A stretch of 64,000 nt of DNA from Cardinalis cardinalis (taxonomy: Eukaryota > Chordata > Aves > Passeriformes > Cardinalidae): contig JACDOX010000167.1 of the NCBI GenBank assembly GCA_014549065.1, positions 990,574 to 1,054,573 on the forward strand, read 5' to 3'. Positions 46,921-58,375 of this stretch are shown here, piece after piece. The notes below the pieces were generated by a model. That model saw nothing but the letters and a program-made list of their open reading frames with translations, was not told the DNA's origin and ran no database searches. Positions within the stretch are counted from its first letter, which is position 1, and every line of letters begins with the position of its first letter. The translations under genes were made by a program, and so were the position numbers.

Positions 46921-49900
46921 CCAATTCTTCTCATGCCTCCAGAATCATGAAATGGCCCCACATGCTTTTTTTGACAGCTGAATTCCCTTTGGAGCCCTAC
47001 CTGTATTTCCCCTTCCAAACAGCAGGACCCCAGCAGCGCCACATCTGCCCTTGCTGGAGGGGTGGCAGCACTCACGAGAAGGAAATGAGGATGCAATGCT
47101 CAGCACAGCCACACCCCTGTCTGACAGCACACCCTGAACACACCTGGTGTGAGGGACTCCCTCCCTGCTGCTGCTGCAGATGTTGTGTGGCCACCTCAGC
47201 TGCCTCACCCTGTGCCAGGACAGCACCAGCACATGTAAAGATTGCTCAGATTTGGGCAGCAGGATTTGGAGCACAAATGCAAAGGTGCTTGAAAACACAC
47301 AAGACACTTCACTCTCAAAAGAGGGAGGTTGGTACAGAGAGACATCCAACCACACACCTCTGCCAGTTTCCAGCTTCTCATGAAAGTAAACCCTGCTCAG
47401 GGGACCCCAAGAGGACCCCAAAGTACCACCATCAGCCCCNTGACACTAAGCCAATCTCCTCCCAGTCTCTCACTAAGTGCCTTTTCACCTTCCATCCCTG
47501 TGATGTTAGCTTCTCACTGCCTGGGATAATAGATCTTCCTGGAAACTAATGAAATTTCCAATTGCCCACATATCACAGGGAACTGAAACATAAAGCATTT
47601 CTTAGGGATAATGAGCCTGAGTGGAGTGCACAGCTGAGATCGCACACAGCCGCCTTGGCAAGAGCTCTTCAAAGATAAGGGTAATGCTCCAAACATCCAA
47701 GCAGCTCTTGGAGGTCAAGTTGCTCTCCCTTCCCACTTGATGTTATCTGCCTTGGGATCTGCTGGGTCACACAGAGACTTCCAGAAAAAATTCTGTCTTA
47801 TTTAAAGCGTTTTGATTTCCAGAGACATCGCGCAGCTTGGGTGAGTGCTGGGGACCAAGTGCCTCACCAGACACATGCACCATCCTTCTAGTCACCCCTG
47901 TACCCCTGNCAAATACTGGCATAACATTTTCTTCTAAATCTTCTGGAAATTCCCACTGTCCTGAGACTTGGCTGGTGCCTGTCCTCATCATGTTTTGCTG
48001 AAACAGGCATTTTATGTATGCTAAAGAAAGTGATGTGGGACATTAGAAGAGCTTTTCTCAGGTGAGTGCAGCCTGTCTCTGGCATTATATCCCAAAACCT
48101 CCCTTTAAAGGCCTCCCGGAAATGCTGTGCTGGGTTCATCCACCTCCACTACAGTCCCTGGTCTGTGAGACACTCTGGAGTGATGGCCTGAGGCTTGCCA
48201 AGAGGACTACAGCTGGGGGACCTGCAGCCCAGGCCCACGCCAAGCCACTGGGGAGTCAGCAGCATCCCTTGTGGGTCTCTGTGAAGGCAGCAGCACCTCC
48301 TGCCCCAAAGCAATCACAGTGATCTGTGATGTGCACTGTGCAGGGCTAAGACTGAGCGACCCACTGGTCTCCTCCAGCTTTAAATACCAACTCATTTAAA
48401 CAGAAGCCCAGACAAACAGTAAACAAGGGGAGATGTGGTACCCACACCTTCTGTCCTCACTTCCCAGCCAGGGCTCTCTTGCCCCTCCCTCCATGGATGC
48501 CAGAGCATCTGCTGGGCAAACACACTACCTGCTCCCTCCTCCCACGCCAAGGATGCCCCCATAAAGAGCTGTCCTTCCAGTCCCTTGGCACTAAACTCTG
48601 CGCTGCAATTTCTGGGAAGCTTTGGATCTCACATATGTTTGTCCCACTTCCCCGGCTCGCCAGCTGCCCAGCTGTTCCTTTCCATTTGAGCTAATCACAG
48701 AGATTAAGGCAAAGACCCAGCCTGGAAGGTTTGCAAACAGTTCCAGCCTGTTTCTGCAAGCAGCTTTTGCAGCCACACTCAGGCACAAAAGCACATGGGC
48801 TAATAAACACTGTGGCATCTGTGAAGGGAATTCCCAGGAAGGGCTCAGTGCTAACCCAGGCAAGTCAGCCACCAGCTTGGGGACACTGCAAACCNTAGGG
48901 CGACCAGGCACATGCCCTGCAAAGGGGAAGAAAAGGGAGACAGCAAGGCTGGGGGAAAGATTCCCAGAGCTGTCAGANAGGATTCACGTCCGTAACACAT
49001 CTCACCAGAAGCCTGGGCCTCAGGGTCCCGTGTGGCCCCAGGAGCTCTGTCTAGCTGTCCCTCCCATCCCCCTGAGCACATTAACACACTCAGCCCTCAG
49101 GAGGGGGCAGCCCACCATCCTCCAGGGCTCAGTGGAGCTGAGCAGCCAGCTCAGGGCAAAGCAGAGTCTCCATCACAGTCCTTCCAGACAGATTCCCCTG
49201 TCCTTGTGCTCCCTCCTGCCTGGAGGCAGTAGATGCTGCCTGGAGTTGTTCATTATTCGATCAGCCCCAGATTTTGCAGCCTTCAAACCCCTGTGGCCCA
49301 GAGACACCAAGCCAACACCACAGAGAAGCCATCCTGCATCCATCCAGCTGTGTGCTGAGGCTTCTGCAGCCTCCCCCCGAGGCAAAGCCTCTGTCCCTGT
49401 CAGAGGAAACAGGCTGTCCTCTCTCTACTCACCAGCTGAGGGTTCACTCTGGACCCCCAGACTGTGTTTGTATGTTTGCCACTCCATAAAGCAAGCAGCT
49501 TGCAGCTGGCCTCGCTGTGACTGCACNGAGAAAGGAGGGAGTGCAGCCATCTGGGGTTCCTGGTGGACTGCAGTGTAGGATGAGCAGCAGGGAAACATCA
49601 CCCCTGAGTCCTGAGGGACAGACACAAGTGGGAGCTGGGGAGGAAAGAGAACATCACCGCTCCTGCAAGAGGGGCTTGTGGTTGAAATGTGATGTTTTCC
49701 CCCAGTATGGTGCAGAAGGTCCCCAATATTGCTGGCTTTGGGGTGAGGGAGACGTTTCTTTGGGCAGTTTGCCTGTAAGAGGACGACAGTGGGATAAAAT
49801 GCTCTGGCCTGATGCCCAAGTGCTGTGGGGACACAGAGTGGCTGATGTGCTGACACCAGAGCAGGAGCAGAGCTCACAACCCCTTTCCTGGCAGCACAGG

Positions 49901-50445
49901 GACCTGAACAAGCCTGACAAGCTCCAGGCATGCTGGACGGGGAGGTCTGTCCTCCTCTCCCTCTCCCTGCCACCAGCCCCCTCACTCTCCCCAAGGCCAG
50001 CACAACACAAGGCTGGGGGAATTTACATTTGGCCTTGATTGCAGCCATGCCAGGACCTCCCCTGCCTGCCTGTGGGCAGCTCTGAAGGCCAGCAAGAGGC
50101 AGAGCTTGTGCTGCTGCTGCCACACACGAAGCTCAGGCTCAGCACAGCTGGATTTTGGCAGGGCACAAGGGGACCAGAGATCTNGATGACCCAGATGCAA
50201 GGACCCCGAGTGCCCCATCTGCGGTGTCTCAGACACAGAAGATCCCATCCCCTCTTCAGCTCGCCCAGCTGTTCCCAGTGTGATGTCTTCCAGGCATGAG
50301 AACCCAAAGTTTTGCCGGTAATACAAACAGAACAACTTGGACTCAAAACCTGGTCAGTTCAACCAGAAACATAGCTCAGATTTAGAGGGGAGATTTTGAG
50401 ACAAACAGCTTAATTAATTAAAGGAACACAATCAAAGGGAAAAAA

Positions 50446-50474
50446 AATTGCAAGTACTAGAAGTACTTGCAATT
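50446..50474. repeat. Perfect 13-bp inverted repeat with 3-base spacer
   Basis: AATTGCAAGTACT, then AGA, then AGTACTTGCAATT. The arms are exact reverse complements. It is preceded by an A tract and followed after 10 bases by a T-rich run, so a transcript from either strand could form a tight hairpin. No flanking duplication or known family recognised. Confidence 0.9.
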
Positions 50475-52082
50475 GTTTGGGGNTTTTTTTCTATTTTTCT
50501 TATTATCTTTTTTTTTCTCCTTTTATTTTTAAATAAGAATGTTCCTGAAAGCCATGGGTGAAAGTTAAAAACATGGGTTTTCCAGTCAGAAAAGCTTCCA
50601 GGGCAGCTCTGAGGACCCCAAAATGGGCATGAGACATTGTGAACCCACAGCACTGATGAATGCTCTCTCTGAACCATGGCCGGATAAACGACAGTTTCTT
50701 GCTAGTTGGGAGGACAGGATCATCCCAGAGAATCAGAGGGACATGACTGGATAGAGTAGCCTTTTGGGTTACTAACAGTCCATGNATGAAGGGCGAGCAA
50801 GAATAAAAGTAGACAGAGGAGAGCACACAGACACAACTTCCCAGCTTTGTGTCTTTTGTGACCCTTAGGAAGAGACAAACTGCAGTGGCCTTTTTNTTTG
50901 TCCCTTTTCCCTGCTGGTTTCCCCATAGCTGCAGCCCCTNGTCTCTCAGCCAAGAAACCAGGGATCACCTGTAGCTTCAGAAGACTCTCTTGCATTGGTT
51001 CCTCCTGTTTTGTTACTGCAGAGTGATGGTGTTGTCCTGAAGTGATCCTCAGGATGCAGAGGCACTGCTGTAGCGTCCCTGCATGCGCTGGCAAATCGTC
51101 TGCACACTCTGTCAGAGGCCTCTGAGCCAGGCCAGCTAATGCCAAGCTAAGTGCATGGGGGCAAGCAGAGCCAGGGACCATCCTCGAGGGAAGNGGGAAT
51201 GCAGCCCATCCATCCAGGGATGAGAGAGCTCTGCCCAAGGCTGTCCCTGCCAGCTGGCCACAGTGCCTGGTGGCTTTGTTGTGCACATTTAATCGCCCCA
51301 TCCAGACTCGGCAGTTCCTTCATTAATCACTGGGGAACACGGGTCCCACCAGATGCTGAGACAGCCCAGACATCTTCCTTACCCTGTGCACCCTACCATT
51401 CCCTGATTTACAGCCTCCTTCCTCTGAGGCGTAGGCGTAACCTCATGCCCTGCTCCATTCCTGATGCAGACGTCAACATCCCACTGCTTTTTCCCCTAGA
51501 AGGTAATTCTGGCTGCCAGCACCCGAGCAAGGCAGCCCCCAGCCCTGCTCAGGACCCCGGCCCCACATCACCCTCAGAGCCTTGTCCCACAGCCCTCTGC
51601 ACGAGGCCAAAGCATTTGCAAACACATTCCAAGCAGCTCCATTAATTTCCCCTCTCCCATCTCCTTTGGAGCTGGCAGAAGAGCGTGTTGGATGAGTCCA
51701 AATCCAGAAGGATATGATGGAAGTTGGCTTTATTTCTTATCCAACTTTTCTGACTCCTTCTGCTGTTTGGTCCTGCTTTCCTCCACCAGCTCCAAGAGTC
51801 TTGAGCTCCAAGCAGGTCCTTGCCAAGGCCAATTCTTCTCCAGTCTCAGACCAGGCACTGGGGACTGGCGGTAGAGCAGGCCTGAGGTAGAGCAGGCTGT
51901 CCTCCCATCATGTATCCAGCTTTCCCCTACCCCTCCTTCAGGCTCGCTCTGCACAAGACCACTTCCAGTCGCTGATCTCCCCATTCTCCTTCCTACACCT
52001 TCAGGGACTGGCAAATCCACCTCAGGAACTCGCAGACCAAACAAGGTCTCAAATCCAACCTTCCCTACAAAACAGTGGGATC

Positions 52083-52560
52083 AGAGAATCACAGAATCAC
52101 TTTGGTTGGGCCAGGTTGCACAGGATGCCCATCTGCATCTTGACATCATCTAAGGCTGGAGATCCTTCCAGCTCTCCAGACCCCTCTCCAAGCATGTCAC
52201 TGTGCCCATGGGGGTGATTTTCCTGCGCTCCAAGTTAGATCCCTCTCTCTCTCTCGTGTCCCCCACTGTGCACCTCCATTAGACCTTTGGCTCCATCTTC
52301 TCAATGATCCACCCACATGTGCTGGGGAGCTGCTCTTGGGTCTCCCCCAAACCATCCCTTCTCACAGGTGGAAAAGCCCAGCTCCCCAGCCTCTCCTTTA
52401 GGGTCGGAGCTCCAGCCCAAGACATTTTAGTGGCTTCTGCTGAATTCACTCCAGTTTATTAATGTTTCTCCTGTTCTGGGGGGACCGAAATCTGAACACA
52501 TTAGCCAGCTGTGACATAATAAGAGGTCAGCAAAGGAGAGCAGTGACTTCCTGAGATCAG
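52083..52560 (-). mobile_element. CR1 LINE 3' fragment, minus strand
   Basis: Opens with AGAGAATCACAGAATCACTT, the reverse of the CR1 terminal octamers, then blocks such as CCCAGCTCCCCAGCCTCTCC, TAGTGGCTTCTGCTGAATTC and CATTAGCCAGCTGTGACATA that correspond to the reversed CR1 3' region. Strongly diverged. Confidence 0.75.
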
Positions 52561-54740
52561 CACAAATGAGTTGAGCCCTTCTGCCTTTTAGCAGCTCAGT
52601 GGCGTTGCCAAAACTAAGGCTCTGGCAGCCACGAAAGAATGGTGAACTTTTGTGTGTTCAAAGAACCTGTGAGTGGTGCCCAGCATTGCTGCAGACCCAT
52701 GGTTCCATGTTGCCCAAAACTTCACAGGGCAAAGCAGTGGAGGAGTCTTTTGCAGACAACACATTCAGAAAAAACCTGGGTTTCCTACCTCTTGGATGTC
52801 TATGGGAATGAAGCAGCTGCAGGCTGCATTCTCCTCAGTCTCAAAAAGCCTCCAGCCTGAGGGAGATGAGCTTCTCACAGCCCCAGGTCCCATTGGTGGC
52901 TGTGTAGATGCCCGGTCCTTGCCATGTTTTGGCTTCTTGCTCGTCTCCTTGTGCCTGCAGATTTCATCTACAGTCATTTAACATTCATTTCCTATCATGC
53001 TGAACGTCATCAGGTCCAGAGCTGGTCCCAGAGGAACACCCTGGCAGGTGTCACTTCCTCACAGATGGCTACTGTCCCAAGCCACCTCCTGTTTCTCCCC
53101 AGCTCAGGGCAACCTGATGTCTCCAAACTCTCACAGGGACTCCCACATCCATTCAATTTTCTAGGGTACCTGGAATACTTTTTGTAGCACAGGAAATGAC
53201 CAGAAATGGTTGTAAAAAGCTGTCGAACTGACAAAATAAGTTGAAAGTTATGCTGCAGACCTGTTTTGCCAGGCAGGTTGAAAAAGAAGCAGCAACTAAG
53301 CACTGTTAGGATGCCTTCTTTATAGGGGACAATGCTGCAGACTCATGGCCAAACCTCCAAAGGGCTACAAAAAAGAGAAGCTCCATTAAAATCCATGCAT
53401 ACCAAAAAGAGGTGCTGTCTCCCAGCAGCAAGACACAGGGTGTCCCCATGTCAAGGGAGAAGGGATCTCTCTCCACAAGCTTCTCCTCACAAGGATGGAG
53501 GAGCAGAAGTGGAGAGCTAGACAAAGCGGGTCCCTTCCCATGGGATGTGTCCCTATTACCCTTTAAAACCTCATGTGGGAATTGCATTGCCTTTGCTTTA
53601 CTCTGCTCATGCTTTTCCCAGAAAGAGGGAGCAGCCAGCCTTCTCTCAAGATGCTTGCAGTGAGAGCAGCATCATCTCTGCGGGCCTGACTCACATGAAG
53701 GATGTTCTGTGCTTCAGGGAACATGGATGCCTGAGCAGAGAGATACCCATCAGAGGCCTGTCAGCCCCAGCACCTCCTGGGAGCACCAGGGAAATTCCAG
53801 TTGTAAAAGAAATAAAGACTATTGCAGCTAACATCCTTCAGCCCATTTTATAGGGCTCTTGGGTACAATTTATGCAGGCAGCTACTTTTGAAATATTTGC
53901 CCTTGGTGTGTGTCTTCTAGCATCCCCTATGGTGCCTGATACACTGGAAAATATTTCACAGTCCTCCTTACTTCTTCCCAAACACTGAATACAGACACTG
54001 CTTTCCTTTCTTGCATAACAGCATTTTCTTTCTTTTGGGAAATAGATTTAAAAGATGAGGATGTGTTTTTGCAGTACCTCCTTATCATCATCATTGCTGT
54101 GGTCAGCCACACTTATTTCCCAGCAGCATTCACAGTTTTATACCTCCCAACTTCCCATTTGCATCTGCTCATGCCAACCAGCTCCTTTCTGGCAGGTGCT
54201 CCCCACTTTTTTTGCTGAGCACATCAACTAATCCATGCACCAGCACAGTCATGACCCACAACCACAGTTCCAGTCTCTGCAGTCCAGTGGCACCTACACT
54301 GTGCAGGCCCCAGGGGCTGTGCAGCCGTGCAGAGATCCCAGGCAGACCCCAGCTCTGCAGGGGCTTCTCTCCCTGGCTCAGGTCTGTGCTGCTCAGGCTC
54401 TCAGGGGGTGAGGCTCAGCTGCGCTCCATGGGAGTGGCCAGGCTGGGGGAAGGAGCAGGGCAAATTTTGGAGCAGTAAGGGCAGAGGTGCCTGATGTCCT
54501 GGCTGAGGCAGCAGCCCCACTGCAGCCAGGGGCAGCACTGCAGCCATGGTAGTGACCAAGCACTGGTGGGCAAGGGATGCAGTGCAGGGCATGAGTCAGC
54601 CCTGCAGGGATGCTGACGTGCGACCTGCTCTGGCTTAACCAGGCTCTTCAGACACAGGGGACAGTCACCACCTGCAGGAATTTGGGCAGCAGCCGGTGGA
54701 ACTTCTCCATGAACCACTGCACTGCTCCAGAAAGGTTCAC
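52561..54740. other. No supported gene
   Basis: Part of 52,950-53,130 resembles reversed CR1 3' sequence (GCTGGTCCCAGAGGAACACC) but too weakly to call. A plus-strand frame at 54,610-54,903 runs into the LTR at 54,741 and is probably element-derived. Confidence 0.45.
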
Positions 54741-55360
54741 TGTCAGAATTCAGGACATCCCTCTGGCTGCCCTGGACTGCCAAGACCCCTGCCGGGGGGC
54801 TCAGAGACCCTGGAATAGAGCCCAAGATGCCTGTGGTTTTGATTATGACCCATGGAGCAAGTTACCAACCTTAGATGAAGATCTGCAAGCCACAACAGTT
54901 TAAATAGAATGACAGTGAACTTATCATGGGGTGAAAAATAGATTTTTGGGGTTTTTAGAATGGGGGTTCAGGAGACAAGATAGAGGAATCTGGGTGTGTC
55001 CAGTCTTTCTCCTTCTTCTTGGCCTCCATCTTCTGCTTTGGTGTTGTCACTTTTCGACTGGTTTCGAGTAGAAGCTCACTGTCTACCATAGGTGACACGT
55101 ATTGGAAAGTAATTGTAAATAATGTACATGTAGTTTTTAGTATAAAAAGATAACATCACCCCAGGGGCAGGCAGAGTGCCTATGACTGTCTTGCTGAGCA
55201 GACCTCGGCTGGTCAGGAGAAAATATTTTATAGATAAGAAACAATAAACAACCCTGAGGCTGAGAAATGAAGAGTTCTGACTCCTTCTTCGGGCACTGGG
55301 CTGGGAAAAGAGACTTTCTATTGCATCTCGGGGTCACGCTGACCAGCAGAGATTCTGAGA
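54741..55360 (+). mobile_element. Probable ERVL-like LTR, plus orientation
   Basis: The block starting TGTCAGAATTCAGGACATCC (54,741) through TTATCATGGGGTGAAAAATA, a TATA-like AGTATAAAAAG (about 55,138) and CAATAAACAACC (about 55,243) to CTTTCTATTGCATCTCGGGG resembles an LTR I recall from songbird genomes. GTTCAC occurs on both sides (54,735-54,740 and 55,361-55,366), but the inner 3' end is not CA, so that duplication may be chance. Boundaries are approximate. Confidence 0.5.
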
Positions 55361-55366
55361 GTTCAC

Positions 55367-58189
55367 AGCTTCATCTCCAGCCTTTGTCCTGCTCTGTGCT
55401 TGCTGCTCGTCTCCTGGCTCAGCTCCAGATTTGAGAGGACCACAGGCACGGCAGTGTGAGGCTGGCTCCTGTCCTCAGCTGCTCACGAGCATGGTGTGGA
55501 GGGATTGGTCTGATGGTCATGTTCCTTGGGAAGGATCAAAGCTGCTCCTGCTGCAGGTTCTGCTTGGAGAGGGGCTGGGAGGACCAGAGACAAACCAGGA
55601 GACTCTAAGCAACTTCTTCTCCATCCAGGAGAAGTGTCTCACACACAATGTGTCCCAGTGATAGCCACAGCTCTTCAAGCTCCACTCCCTGGCTGGCAGC
55701 CCCAAATCTCTCAGTCCTGAAGGGCTTGGGAGGAGTCAGGACCTGCAGACAAATGGCTTTGCCTGCAGAGCCCAGCCAGCATCCTTGTGTCACTGCCAGC
55801 AGGCTGGGAGGGAAAAGCCCAGGTCATGAGCACACACAGAAAGGCCACCAGCCTTCTTTGGCAGGATCAAAGCTCATCCTCTTGCCAGTTCTGCTAGCGG
55901 TCCTGCTGCCCTACTGGCCAGGCTGGAAAGGGCTGGGGTGCCCATGGACAAAATGGGAGTGCACAGGGACCCTTCCTAGTGCCAAGGCAGATCCCATCTG
56001 GGCCAAGGAAGCTGTCACACACAGCACCCCCCAGCACAGGCCCTGGCTGTCACTCACAAAGCAGCAGGGGCCCTCCCAGGCAGGGGTCTTGCCTCCCCAC
56101 AGCCCCCCAGAAGCAGGAGCCCCCCCTGCACAAACTGTGGCAGGGAACCTGCCAGCCACAGCAGATGGCACCTCTTGCCTTGCTAATGAGCCGGCAGGAT
56201 TCAATTCCTACCTCCCATTAACACTCATTAGAGTGTCACTTGGCAATTCCTCTGCGTCTATCACATCTCTGCGGCTTTGGCTTCAAATGTTAATTTAGGG
56301 CCGCCTCCGGGGTGGCCACCATCCTCCCAGCCACCCTCAGAAAGTTGCTGCCTCACCGTGCCCTAAACCCGGCCTTAAGCGGGACTAAAGAGGAGGCAGG
56401 AGCAGATCAGCACACGGACACCCATGGAACAGATGGATGGACATGGTGTCAACCTGCCGTCCAGGTCTGGCCTCAGGGTTTTCCCGTGGTGTTCCCACCC
56501 TCCCTGAAATCCCACAGCCCCTCTGAGGGCACAGAGTCTCAGGAATGTGCAGCCAGCCCTACCAGAGCTTGTTAGGGGACAGAAATAGGTTACTTTCTGC
56601 CACGCATAGAGATGATGTGATGCATATTCATCAGTTACAGTTGTGCGGAGATTACAACAGTCGCATAAATTGCAGGTTTAGGGATCATCAGCTGCACTCC
56701 ATGACTTTTTCAGGGCTTCCTCCCTTGAAAAAGAGATGGAAATTGGAGTCATCTCATGAAAAATAAAGGTCAGAGCTTTAAGTGGTGTCTTAGAAAAATA
56801 CTGTTTACTGTGCAAGCTTTGCATCCCTCAGGTGAACAATTCAATGATCATAAGCCTCATCTTATATTTAAAATTATATTTATCAGCTATAATCACTGTC
56901 AATACATTTTTATTCTCAAAAATCAATTTACCGAACTATTCACAGATATGATGGAAACAAATTGAATTTGAAGCCCTGCCTCACAGGATCGATGCTAAGC
57001 AGGTCGCTGCATCTGTTTACAAAGGGAAAATATTCTTTCATGCAGCTGCCTTTGAGCATAGTAAAGCCCGGGGAGCTTAAAAGCTTTGAAAAGTGGAGCG
57101 GATTTGGGGATTGATGCTCTGCAATCACTCATGAAGGCAGGAGCTTGGGGCAAAGCTGTCCCGGGGCATCCACTTCTGCCCTCGATTCCCTGTTGAAGGA
57201 GGCTTGCCACCTCCAGAGCCACCTGTCACAAGCCTGCCCATGCCACTGGCTTGAAAGTCTGCCCCAGCCACTTGTCACCAGCCCACCCACGTCACTGTCT
57301 CTCTAGTGTGTGCCTCCTTGCCAGCCTTGCCACGTGATGCTGGATCCCTCTGAAGTGTTGACAGCGTGGTAATGGCTTCACCCAGCAGTGAAACCACTCC
57401 CACAAAACACAACACCCAGTGCAGAGATACCTGTGATAACCCCCAAAATTATTCGGGTTCCTGTCGACCACAGGGTATTAAGTTGACCCTGTGGGGCAAA
57501 TGTGCTGATCCATGACAGATGGGTCTCATCTGAAACACTGAATTTTCAACGCAGCCAGAAAGGAAAAAGGACTGAGAAAACACTGATGTGAGCACTCCCT
57601 GTGCAACACACTCTGGGCAGTCAGCTGCTGGCAATTACTGATTCCTCAAAGAGGAATCTGCTGCCTGCTTCCTCAAAGAGCTCCAGCACTCAAAGAGCTG
57701 CACATAGCAATGGTCAGCCAAGCTGCTGACCACTCACTTTTTCACACTTTCAACTACAGCTGAAGCAGTTTTCAATCCTGAATGCAGTACAGCAGATGAT
57801 GTATTGCTGTCTTTCAGCTGGAGAGTACACAGCGACTCAGAGTGACGGGAAGCATTTCAGTATTCCTATGTTTGAGGTATCTGTTATCACAGAAAAAACC
57901 CCCAGGTTCTTCAGAGCCAAATTTTTCATTAATTTTTCATCCAAAAGACAAGTTAATATCCTAGTGTAAAGATCCTTTTTCCCCCAAATGTGTCGTTTGA
58001 ACCATATGGAACTTAGGAAATACGATGTATTTCCCAAGCGGGTGCTCCAAGTGCCTCGGGATAACAGTGTAGCTCCCTTATTGCTCCTGCAGTAACCCCT
58101 GTATCATCATCTGTATTTTCACCTCCCGGTATCAACATAAGAAGCTGGGGGAGAGCCGCTGTTAGCAGCAACTCAAGAATAGCTTCTGA
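55367..58189. other. No supported gene; AT-rich island at 56.56-57.1 kb
   Basis: 56,560-57,100 is distinctly AT-richer than its surroundings, lacks repeats I recognise, and has runs such as TGATGCATATTCATCAG and TTATCAGCTATAATCACTG reminiscent of conserved non-coding elements. 56,170-56,300 is similar. Function unknown. Confidence 0.4.
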
Positions 58190-58375
58190 CATCTGTGCAT
58201 CCCCCCAGGGCCAAGGAGCAGGGATAATAACTTCCCTCAGTCTGCTGGACACTCTCCTCCTAATGTAGTCCAGGATGTGGTTTCCCTTTTCCACGACCAG
58301 AGTGCTCTCTTGGCTCTCGTTCAGCCCAGTGTCCACGATAACACACAGGTCCTTCCACCACCGCTGCCTCTCCGC
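58190..58375 (-). mobile_element. CR1 LINE reverse-transcriptase C-terminal remnant, minus strand
   Basis: The minus-strand translation KDLCVIVDTGLNESQE ... HILDYIRRRVSSRLREVIIP matches the conserved C-terminal end of CR1 ORF2 (consensus around DLGVLVDEKL...ILGCIKRGVASRSREVILP). It is a short, decayed piece with no coding potential of its own. Confidence 0.8.

Larger units (their letters stand above)
46426..52082. other. No supported gene
   Basis: Contains the CA-rich repeat at 46,868, the longest open frame of the window (48,622-49,578, 318 codons with two N-containing codons, unrecognised), the 13-bp palindrome at 50,446, and a minus-strand AATAAA at about 51,724 that overlaps the stop of a 104-codon minus-strand frame (52,044-51,730) with a Lys/Glu-rich end. 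Confidence 0.45.
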
